A stretch of DNA of 10,710 nucleotides. It comes from Mageeibacillus sp. UBA6976 (GTDB taxonomy: Bacteria; Bacillota; Clostridia; Saccharofermentanales; Saccharofermentanaceae). Below are positions 6,742 to 10,710 of this stretch, in pieces. The first letter of the stretch is position 1. Each line of letters begins with the position of its first letter. The notes under the pieces are model-generated. The model worked only from the letters and a program-made list of their open reading frames with translations, ran no database searches and was not told the origin of the DNA. Made by a program: the position numbers and the translations under genes. The DNA lies in contig DJYO01000006.1 of assembly GCA_002450155.1 (NCBI GenBank), forward strand, positions 11,917 through 22,626, given 5' to 3'.

Positions 6742-7986
6742 TCAGGTCCTGTAACTGCCGTTTATCTCAACGTATTTGTATGAGAAATCGCAGGTGAACA
6801 TTCTGTCATAACAGTCGCCTTCCTTAAGGATTATCTCGACCTTGATGTCATGCTCGTGCAAAAGCCTGGCTGCCTCATCTTCGTCAAAATCAGTTGCTAC
6901 GCCGTCGTGGTAGACAAGAAGACCGCTTAATTTGATATCTACCTTCTCAGGATCGAAAGATGCTCCCGAATAACCTGCTGCCGTAAGGATCCTTCCGCAG
7001 TTGGCATCCATTCCGAAGAATGCTGTCTTGCAAAGAGGGGACCTGGCAACAGCTGTTACTATGAGATTTGCATCCTTGGGAGTTGCGGCGCCGTAAACTT
7101 CGATCTCTACAAATTTTGTCGCGCCCTCGCCGTCAGAAGCGATCATTCTTGCTATGTCTTCGCAAAGCCCTCTGAGTGCCTCGGCAAAGATGTCCGAATC
7201 TTCGCTGCCTTCCTCGATCCTGACCCCGGATGCTCCATTGGCAAGAACGACGACCATATCACAGACCGAGGTATCTCCGTCAACGCTAACACGGTTGAAG
7301 GTATATTTGACAGCCTCTTTGAGCATGCTCTTAAGAAGCGTTGAATCTATGTCAGCATCGGTTGTAAAGATACCGATCATGGTGGCAAGGTTAGGGTGTA
7401 TCATGCCGGAGCCTTTGGCCTGTCCTGCAATGGTAACAGTCTTGCCGCTGCTTAAAGTTATGCATGCAGACACTTCCTTGGGGACTGTATCTGTTGTCAT
7501 CATGGCAAATTCTGAATTATGGGCGCCGATAGCATCGCTGGTAAGTCCCTCGACAAGTTCAGGGATGACGCCTGTTATCTTATCCACCGGAAGTCTTGTT
7601 CCGATTACGCCGGTTGAAGCAGTCAGGATCTCATCAGCTGCGCAGGAAGCACATTCTGCTACGTGAGAAGCAACACTGTTTGCATCCTCGATGCCAACGC
7701 TGCCTACTGCTGCATTGGCATTCTTGCTGTTTACGATGATGCCCCTTACTTTGTTCCCACCCTCGATTATATCCATGGATCTTACAAGGGAGTGTCCTTT
7801 GACAAGGTTGCTTGTATAAACGCCTGCCACATTGCAGGGTGTATCAGATAAAATAAGACCGACGTCAAGATAGTTGTTCTTTGGAATATCAGGATTGATG
7901 TTAGCTCTGTCCGGACACTTCATTCCGGCAGATACACCGTTTGCCTTAAAACCCTTGGGCATGGTTATATAAGATTCTTCTGCCAT
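6742..7986 (-). CDS. argJ: Bifunctional ornithine acetyltransferase/N-acetylglutamate synthase
   Basis: ArgJ transfers the acetyl group from N-acetylornithine to glutamate, closing the acetyl cycle of arginine synthesis; some members also use acetyl-CoA. From the chosen ATG it is 414 residues, normal for the family. The self-cleavage motif KGSGMIHPNLATM (191-203) is present: cleavage before T202 makes the alpha and beta chains, with T202 as nucleophile. Other hallmarks are VNSKNANA (86-93), STGVIG (124-129), DGEGATKF and the C-terminal YVEINGSYRT. The frame is open 14 codons further upstream to a GTG, but family proteins begin near this ATG; the ribosome site (AAAGCGG) is weak. No argC, argB or argD lies beside it, so it is solitary here, with its promoter interleaved with a tRNA promoter. 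Confidence 0.96.
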   Translation of the reverse strand: MAEESYITMPKGFKANGVSAGMKCPDRANINPDIPKNNYLDVGLILSDTPCNVAGVYTSNLVKGHSLVRSMDIIEGGNKVRGIIVNSKNANAAVGSVGIEDANSVASHVAECASCAADEILTASTGVIGTRLPVDKITGVIPELVEGLTSDAIGAHNSEFAMMTTDTVPKEVSACITLSSGKTVTIAGQAKGSGMIHPNLATMIGIFTTDADIDSTLLKSMLKEAVKYTFNRVSVDGDTSVCDMVVVLANGASGVRIEEGSEDSDIFAEALRGLCEDIARMIASDGEGATKFVEIEVYGAATPKDANLIVTAVARSPLCKTAFFGMDANCGRILTAAGYSGASFDPEKVDIKLSGLLVYHDGVATDFDEDEAARLLHEHDIKVEIILKEGDCYDRMFTCDFSYKYVEINGSYRT

Positions 7987-8035
7987 TATAAACACCGCTT
8001 TCTGTAGAATTCCCAAGTATTTTACCACTAGGCAA

Positions 8036-8063
8036 ATAATATGTCTTGACTTAAAATACTCAA
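8036..8063 (-). promoter_or_regulatory. Candidate argJ promoter
   Basis: On the minus strand, TTGAGT (8063-8058), a 16-nt spacer and TATTAT (8041-8036) form a plausible housekeeping promoter with a start near 8029, giving a 42-nt leader. It overlaps the divergent tRNA promoter, so the two polymerase sites cannot be filled at once. I see no canonical ArgR box, though ArgR sites are degenerate and AT-rich. Confidence 0.55.
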
Positions 8064-8074
8064 ACCTTTATAAT
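8046..8074 (+). promoter_or_regulatory. Promoter of the tRNA-His/Gln/Lys operon
   Basis: TTGACT (8046-8051), a 17-nt spacer and a perfect TATAAT (8069-8074): a near-consensus strong promoter as expected for stable RNA. Transcription should start near 8081, about 13 nt before tRNA-His. Confidence 0.88.
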
Positions 8075-8090
8075 TTCAAAGCGTTTGAAA
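8074..8090 (+). promoter_or_regulatory. Inverted repeat over the tRNA operon start site
   Basis: TTTCAAA-GCG-TTTGAAA is a perfect 7-bp dyad around GCG that shares its first base with the -10 hexamer and covers the predicted start at about 8081. Because transcription would begin inside it, it is more likely a DNA site than an RNA hairpin. The second tRNA promoter in the window has a dyad in the same place. Confidence 0.5.
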
Positions 8091-8094
8091 TGTG

Positions 8095-8171
8095 GTGGGA
8101 TTAGTTCAGCTGGTTAGAGCGCTAGTTTGTGGCACTAGAAATCATGGGTTCGAATCCCATATCCCACCCCA
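8095..8171 (+). tRNA. tRNA-His(GTG)
   Basis: The acceptor pairs GTGGGAT (8095-8101) with ATCCCAC (8161-8167), with C73 at 8168 and encoded CCA at 8169-8171. The G at 8094 is the histidine-specific G-1 facing C73. The anticodon GTG is at 8129-8131 in the loop TTGTGGC, closed by the stem CTAGT/ACTAG. First gene of the tRNA operon. A run of seven T follows the CCA but no separate hairpin. Confidence 0.96.
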
Positions 8172-8192
8172 ACTTTTTTTGCTCCATTACAC

Positions 8193-8266
8193 TGGGGTGT
8201 AGCCAAGGGGTAAGGCACGGGTCTTTGACTCCCGCATCGCAGGTTCAAATCCTACCACCCCAGCCA
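8193..8266 (+). tRNA. tRNA-Gln(TTG)
   Basis: The acceptor pairs TGGGGTG with CACCCCA, with G73 and encoded CCA; the weak first pair U1-A72 is typical of glutamine tRNAs. The anticodon TTG is at 8225-8227. The anticodon stem CGGGT/TCCCG has a U-U mismatch next to the loop. It lies 21 nt after tRNA-His and 4 nt before tRNA-Lys in the same transcript. Confidence 0.96.
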
Positions 8267-8270
8267 CTAT

Positions 8271-8346
8271 GGTTCACTAGCTCAGTCGGTAGAGCACTTG
8301 ACTTTTAATCAAGGGGTCTGGAGTTCGAGCCTCCAGTGAGCCACCA
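8271..8346 (+). tRNA. tRNA-Lys(TTT), intact, at the left edge of an insertion
   Basis: The acceptor pairs GGTTCAC with GTGAGCC, with A73 and encoded CCA (8344-8346). The anticodon loop CTTTTAA (8302-8308) has TTT at 8304-8306; the stem CTTGA/TCAAG is fully paired. Everything from the first loop base (8302) onward is repeated 984 bp downstream, so the 3' half of this gene is probably the half supplied by an incoming element while the 5' half is native. The gene remains complete and should be functional. Confidence 0.96.
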
Positions 8347-8566
8347 TAGACTATTCAGGGATCGCAGTGCGGTCCCTTTATTTTTGTCTTTATGTGTTAT
8401 CATTTTAATATCACGTGATTTAAGGAATATCAGATGACATACGATATCAGTACCCACCGTGCAAGATATGAGATGCTGGCGCTTACGACTGAACGCCTGA
8501 GACTTGCTGTCTTTAAGAAATCAGAGGCACAGAGGGTAACGGATTTTTTTATCCGTAACATATATT
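8302..8566 (+). repeat. Left 265-bp direct repeat (attL-like)
   Basis: Matches 9286-9550 without gaps at 258 of 265 positions by my count. Differences are at 8313, 8350, 8419, 8490, 8546, 8548 and 8563. It covers the tRNA-Lys anticodon loop to CCA, the terminator and the first ~130 bp of an acetyltransferase gene. Homology starts sharply at the anticodon loop, a common crossover point of tyrosine recombinases. Confidence 0.95.
8357..8386 (+). terminator. Rho-independent terminator of the tRNA-His/Gln/Lys operon
   Basis: GGGATCGC (8358-8365) pairs with GCGGTCCC (8369-8376; one U-G) around AGT and is followed by TTTATTTTT. It starts about 11 nt after the tRNA-Lys CCA. An identical copy exists in the right repeat. 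Confidence 0.88.
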
Positions 8567-8568
8567 GA
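8434..8568 (+). pseudogene. Truncated copy of the RimJ/RimL-type acetyltransferase (44 codons)
   Basis: The ATG, the AAGGA ribosome site and 43 codons copy the start of the intact gene at 9418, then the sequence leaves the repeat and reaches TGA at 8566-8568. Two substitutions near the end change YL to FF (about residues 38-39), in line with relaxed selection. It lacks the acetyl-CoA site and cannot be an enzyme. It is in the same frame as the membrane protein ORF that opens immediately after the TGA. Confidence 0.88.
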
Positions 8569-8598
8569 TTGAGAAAAATGGATGGACAGGTTGGGAAA

Positions 8599-9027
8599 AT
8601 GATTAAGAAGGTCGCATTTGTTTTATTGATAATTATAGTAACATTTGCAATATATTTTGGGATTTACCATCTGTCGCTATATGTTTTTACTATAGACATT
8701 CAATCTAGTTTCCAAGCACAAGGCAGTATTCCTTCTTTCTTGTCTTGGTTATTATATCTTAGCATATTTGTATTGCCGGTCTTGTTTGTTGGTATTGTTT
8801 TTTTAATAATCGATAGAAAAGGTGAACACAGCATAAAATTACTTGTTGGTGGTTATGTTGTTTTGGTTATAGTACTTGAGATTATTGCTACTGTAGTTTT
8901 TATGAAAGAACAAGATCAAATGAAACAACTAACTCATGAGTATGAAAGCGAATATGAATATATTGATAATCCAACCCCAGAGAATAAGGTTGTAGCAAAT
9001 ATCCTCGAAAGCAAAGGAATCATATGA
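8599..9027 (+). CDS. Hypothetical three-helix membrane protein in the insertion
   Basis: I do not recognise this protein. From the chosen ATG it has 142 residues with three hydrophobic helices (about 5-27, 46-70 and 81-101), two lysines after the initiator methionine, and a C-terminal charged tail of about 40 residues rich in E, Q, K and Y with no cysteines. The N-terminus may be cytoplasmic. ATG 8599 (weak GGACAGG at 8584-8590), ATG 8578 and TTG 8569 are all possible starts; none has a good ribosome site. Leucine codons are mainly TTA/TTG and the gene is richer in A and T than the flanking genes, suggesting transfer. It is the only gene in the repeat-bounded insertion, so it is the candidate cargo. 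Phage defence, immunity or transport roles are possible but unsupported. Confidence 0.6.
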   Translation: MIKKVAFVLLIIIVTFAIYFGIYHLSLYVFTIDIQSSFQAQGSIPSFLSWLLYLSIFVLPVLFVGIVFLIIDRKGEHSIKLLVGGYVVLVIVLEIIATVVFMKEQDQMKQLTHEYESEYEYIDNPTPENKVVANILESKGII

Positions 9028-9285
9028 TTATCTGTGGTGAGATTATACTTGTGCAAGGCAGCATTTCTGACACCCAATCTGACCCTTGATAATACTGGAC
9101 TGTGGTGAAAAAGGTATACAGGTTTTATAATGCCATCAGTGATTCTTGGAAATAATCAGGTTCACCCAAGAAGGAATGTTCCCAATATACCCGAAAACGA
9201 ACTGGACTGAAAATTACAGATAGATTTTTACTACTATATCCTGATGAAGAATAGTACAGATAATATACAGCATTTCAGGCTGTGT
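9028..9285. other. Intergenic part of the insertion, no gene recognised
   Basis: About 258 bp between the membrane protein gene and the right repeat. The longest forward ORF I followed by eye is 26 codons (9130-9210) without a ribosome site; other forward readings break into short open pieces. I see no terminator hairpin, tRNA or recognisable recombinase fragment. A TATAAT at 9126-9131 has only a poor -35 (TGGTGA, 9103-9108). It may be the decayed end of an element or a recombination region. Confidence 0.5.
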
Positions 9286-9330
9286 CTTTTAATCAATGGG
9301 TCTGGAGTTCGAGCCTCCAGTGAGCCACCA
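9286..9330 (+). pseudogene. Orphan 3' half of tRNA-Lys
   Basis: Contains the anticodon loop with TTT, the 3' anticodon strand, variable loop, T arm, acceptor strand and CCA, but DNA upstream does not supply a D arm or 5' acceptor strand. Its one substitution (T at 9297 against G at 8313) would break the outermost anticodon-stem pair, as expected for a copy no longer selected as tRNA. Confidence 0.88.
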
Positions 9331-9340
9331 TAGTCTATTC

Positions 9341-9370
9341 AGGGATCGCAGTGCGGTCCCTTTATTTTTG
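9341..9370 (+). terminator. Second copy of the tRNA operon terminator
   Basis: Identical hairpin and T-rich tail to 8357-8386. It would stop any transcript leaving the insertion before it enters the acetyltransferase gene, so that gene needs its own promoter downstream of here. Confidence 0.85.
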
Positions 9371-9395
9371 TCTTTATGTGTTATCATTTTAATAT
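9368..9395 (+). promoter_or_regulatory. Possible promoter of the acetyltransferase
   Basis: TTGTCT (9368-9373), 16 nt, then TAATAT (9390-9395). A modest match, but it lies between terminator and gene, and is also present in the left repeat, where it would read the truncated copy and the membrane protein gene. Confidence 0.35.
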
Positions 9396-9417
9396 CACGT
9401 GACTTAAGGAATATCAG

Positions 9418-10008
9418 ATGACATACGATATCAGTACCCACCGTGCAAGATATGAGATGCTGGCGCTTACGACCGAACGCCTGAGACTTGCTGTCTTTAA
9501 GAAATCAGAGGCACAGAGGGTAACGGATTATCTTATCCGTAACATAGATTTTCACAGAAGGTTTGCCCAGACTCATGGTGATGCCTATTTTACCGTTGCA
9601 GAGCAGAAAAGGTATCTGGCTTATGACTGTAATAGCTTTCTGTCAGGGGACTTGGTTCCGCTCTGGATCTGCCTTAAGGATTCCGGGGAGATAATCGGCA
9701 GGGTATCTTTCTTTAACCTGGCATATGGAGGCATGATGAACTGTGCCTGCGGATACCATCTTGACGAATCACATACGGGGCACGGCTATATGACCGAGGC
9801 TCTTAAGGCAGGATGCGAGTTCATGTTTGAGGAATATAAGCTCCACAGGATAGAGGCTTTTATATTGCCGGAGAATAAACCCTCACTGGATCTGATCCAA
9901 AGATGCGGTTTTAAATACGAAGGCAAGCGCTATTCATATATGCATATAAACGGCGAATACAGAGACCACGAAGCCTTTTATCTGCTAAGGCCTGAACAAA
10001 ACCTATAA
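9418..10008 (+). CDS. RimJ/RimL-type GNAT acetyltransferase
   Basis: A 196-residue cytoplasmic acetyltransferase of the RimJ/RimL group, whose members acetylate protein N-termini or small amines. Residues 17-24 (ALTTERLRL region) form the usual first strand. SGEIIGRVSF (89-98) is the central strand, HTGHGYMTEA (119-128) the acetyl-CoA loop, and HRIEAFILPENKPSLDLIQRCGF (split across 143-165) the C-terminal core. AAGGA (9406-9410) is 7 nt before the ATG, which supports this start over the internal methionine at 14. Its first ~130 bp are duplicated upstream as a broken copy; this copy is full length. The specific substrate cannot be read from sequence; naming it RimJ would be overcalling. Confidence 0.9.
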   Translation: MTYDISTHRARYEMLALTTERLRLAVFKKSEAQRVTDYLIRNIDFHRRFAQTHGDAYFTVAEQKRYLAYDCNSFLSGDLVPLWICLKDSGEIIGRVSFFNLAYGGMMNCACGYHLDESHTGHGYMTEALKAGCEFMFEEYKLHRIEAFILPENKPSLDLIQRCGFKYEGKRYSYMHINGEYRDHEAFYLLRPEQNL

Positions 10009-10021
10009 ATTGCCCAACTTG

Positions 10022-10069
10022 TAACATAATTCTAACATTTGTAATGTTAAACTTATGTAATAATAAGTT
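10022..10069. promoter_or_regulatory. Repeat-rich upstream region of the SH3b lipoprotein gene
   Basis: TAACAT occurs at 10022 and again at 10033, an 11-bp period. The second copy forms a perfect dyad with ATGTTA (10044-10049; 5-bp spacer). A second dyad AACTTAT-N6-ATAAGTT spans 10050-10069. A candidate promoter TTGTAA (10039-10044), 16 nt, TAATAA (10061-10066) overlaps both. The arrangement suggests a regulator bound to direct repeats, but no regulator can be named from sequence alone. Confidence 0.45.
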
Positions 10070-10097
10070 AAATAATCTTTAGCGGAGGTGGTAACAG

Positions 10098-10541
10098 GTG
10101 AATAGAAATAAACTTACTTTGAGAATAACAGCAGTCGTGCTTATTTGCGTTATGGCGATGTCATTTGCAGCCTGCAAGAAGAAGAATCCCACAACAGAAT
10201 CCAATCCTTCTGCCATCGGCTCTTCTGAAGCTAGCTCGATTACGACCACAACAGTTCCTACCACGACTCTTACTGAATATAGCGGACCTGTAGCTAATTC
10301 ACAGCAGGTCACATGGGAAGAATCAGCTCTTGAAGCCGAGAAGACTTACTATGCTACTGTAACTGCAGGCGAGTTCCTTAATGTACGTAAGGGACCCGGC
10401 ACGGAGTATGACAAGGTTGGTACTCTCACAAGAGGCCAGGCTGTAACAGTTGTTGCAAGAACATCTAACGGCTGGTATAAGACTGTTGACGGGTACTACG
10501 TATCTGAGACATACCTCGCAGACTCAGCTCCTTCAGCTTAA
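10098..10541 (+). CDS. Lipoprotein with bacterial SH3 domain
   Basis: A 147-residue protein starting with GTG, preceded by GGAGGTG (10084-10090) at 7 nt. The signal peptide (residues 5-22 hydrophobic) ends in a lipobox-like SFAAC with candidate C26, so it is probably a lipoprotein on the outer face of the membrane. A Ser/Thr/Pro-rich linker of about 40 residues, including a run of threonines, leads to an SH3b domain (about 85-141) with the hallmark LNVRKGPG (94-101), GWYKTV and GYYVSETYL. Such domains commonly bind cell-wall peptides or glycans. There is no enzyme domain, so it may be a wall-binding or scaffold protein. No good terminator follows before the next tRNA promoter. The substrate and partners are unknown. 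Confidence 0.88.
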   Translation: MNRNKLTLRITAVVLICVMAMSFAACKKKNPTTESNPSAIGSSEASSITTTTVPTTTLTEYSGPVANSQQVTWEESALEAEKTYYATVTAGEFLNVRKGPGTEYDKVGTLTRGQAVTVVARTSNGWYKTVDGYYVSETYLADSAPSA

Positions 10542-10551
10542 AAAATAACTG

Positions 10552-10583
10552 TTGCCATTTAATTTGGTTTAGTGTAATATAAT
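10552..10583 (+). promoter_or_regulatory. Promoter of the downstream tRNA operon
   Basis: TTGCCA (10552-10557) lies 17 nt before TAATAT (10575-10580), which overlaps a perfect TATAAT at 10578-10583 (20-nt spacing). Either hexamer could serve. It lies 11 nt after the lipoprotein stop codon and about 30 nt before tRNA-Gly. Confidence 0.65.
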
Positions 10584-10606
10584 TGGCGCTATGAAAATTA
10601 GCGCCA
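10584..10606 (+). promoter_or_regulatory. Inverted repeat abutting the tRNA promoter -10
   Basis: TGGCGCTA-TGAAAAT-TAGCGCCA is a perfect 8-bp dyad starting one base after TATAAT and covering the likely start site. No T run follows, so it does not look like an intrinsic terminator of the lipoprotein gene, though it could stabilise that transcript's 3' end. Confidence 0.55.
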
Positions 10607-10612
10607 TTAATT

Positions 10613-10686
10613 GCGAGTGTAGTTCAATGGTAGAACTTCAGCCTTCCAAGCTGACCACGTGGGTTCGATTCCCATCACTCGCTCCA
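10613..10686 (+). tRNA. tRNA-Gly(TCC)
   Basis: The acceptor pairs GCGAGTG with CACTCGC, with T73 and encoded CCA (10684-10686). The anticodon TCC is at 10645-10647 in the loop CTTCCAA, closed by TCAGC/GCTGA. First gene of a second tRNA operon; the next tRNA begins at the very next base. Confidence 0.96.
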
Positions 10687-10710
10687 GGGTCATTAGCTCA
10701 GCTGGATAGA
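10687..10710 (+). tRNA. 5' part of another tRNA, cut by the window end
   Basis: GGGTCAT (acceptor strand), then TAGCTC and the D-loop AGCTGGATAGA, immediately after the CCA of tRNA-Gly with no spacer. The anticodon lies outside the window. The D-loop form is common in arginine tRNAs, but the identity cannot be decided here. Confidence 0.8.

Larger units (their letters stand above)
8302..9285 (+). mobile_element. 984-bp tRNA-Lys-associated insertion (integrative element relic or cargo unit)
   Basis: One repeat copy plus about 719 bp of unique DNA. Removing these 984 bp restores a simple order of tRNA-Lys, terminator and intact acetyltransferase gene. The unique part has one membrane protein gene with AT-rich codon use and about 260 bp without a convincing gene. 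No integrase, transposase or replication gene is present, so if this is an integrative element it is non-autonomous or decayed. A repeat of 265 bp is much longer than usual attachment cores, so single-crossover integration of a circle with host homology, or duplication followed by replacement, are alternatives. Confidence 0.65.
9286..9550 (+). repeat. Right 265-bp direct repeat (attR-like)
   Basis: Second copy of 8302-8566 at a constant offset of 984 bp. Its left end is a tRNA-Lys 3' half without a 5' half, and its right end runs into the intact acetyltransferase gene, so this copy is the one continuous with the ancestral downstream DNA. Confidence 0.95.

Noticed and set aside
7154..7666. 170-codon ORF on the plus strand opposite argJ
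   Set aside because: It lies wholly antisense to a clear argJ with all family motifs; its serine- and leucine-rich translation has no domain and no ribosome site.
8302..8566. Possible CRISPR or tandem array because of the long exact repeat
   Set aside because: Only two copies separated by about 720 bp, and the repeat is made of identifiable tRNA, terminator and gene parts.
9130..9210. 26-codon ORF in the insertion, just after a TATAAT
   Set aside because: No ribosome binding site, no recognisable composition, and the ATG overlaps the hexamer; more likely chance.
8302..9285. Insertion sequence or transposon
   Set aside because: No transposase, no terminal inverted repeats seen at the junctions, and the duplication is far longer than any target-site duplication.

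Overview
The window looks like chromosomal DNA of a low-to-moderate GC Firmicute, probably a Clostridia/Lachnospiraceae-type anaerobe. The signs are strong GGAGG ribosome binding sites, TTGACA/TATAAT-type promoters, GTG/TTG starts, CCA encoded in every complete tRNA gene, hairpin-plus-T-run terminators and lipoproteins with short lipoboxes. No species marker is present, so the family-level call is inference.

Layout. The left edge is the 3' end of a tRNA-Arg(ACG) gene with its terminator. Next comes a forward group: a GyrI-like/GNAT fusion protein, an OmpR-type response regulator and its overlapping sensor kinase, then a lipoprotein with an esterase-type alpha/beta hydrolase domain. A nicotinamidase-like cysteine hydrolase with its own extended -10 promoter follows, then trigger factor (tig) with a strong promoter and terminator. 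A convergent, apparently monocistronic argJ lies on the minus strand. Its promoter is interleaved with the divergent promoter of a tRNA-His/Gln/Lys operon. The right side carries a RimJ/RimL-type acetyltransferase, an SH3b lipoprotein, and the start of another tRNA operon (Gly-TCC, then a tRNA cut by the window edge).

Most interesting region. Between tRNA-Lys and the acetyltransferase lies a 984-bp insertion bounded by 265-bp direct repeats (8302-8566 and 9286-9550, about 97% identical, no gaps). The repeat begins exactly at the tRNA-Lys anticodon loop and runs through the tRNA 3' half, the tRNA terminator and the first ~130 bp of the acetyltransferase gene. The result is an intact tRNA-Lys, a 44-codon broken acetyltransferase copy, a small AT-rich three-helix membrane protein gene, about 260 bp of apparently non-coding DNA, a second tRNA-Lys 3' half, a second terminator and the intact acetyltransferase. 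This is the geometry of tRNA-targeted site-specific integration, with a small cargo or relic element and no recombinase in the window. The unusually long repeat could also mean single-crossover integration or a decayed duplication.

A second recurring pattern: both tRNA-operon promoters in the window have a perfect inverted repeat at or directly after the -10 hexamer, over the expected transcription start. The rest is ordinary core-genome content: signal transduction, NAD salvage, protein folding, arginine synthesis and tRNA supply.
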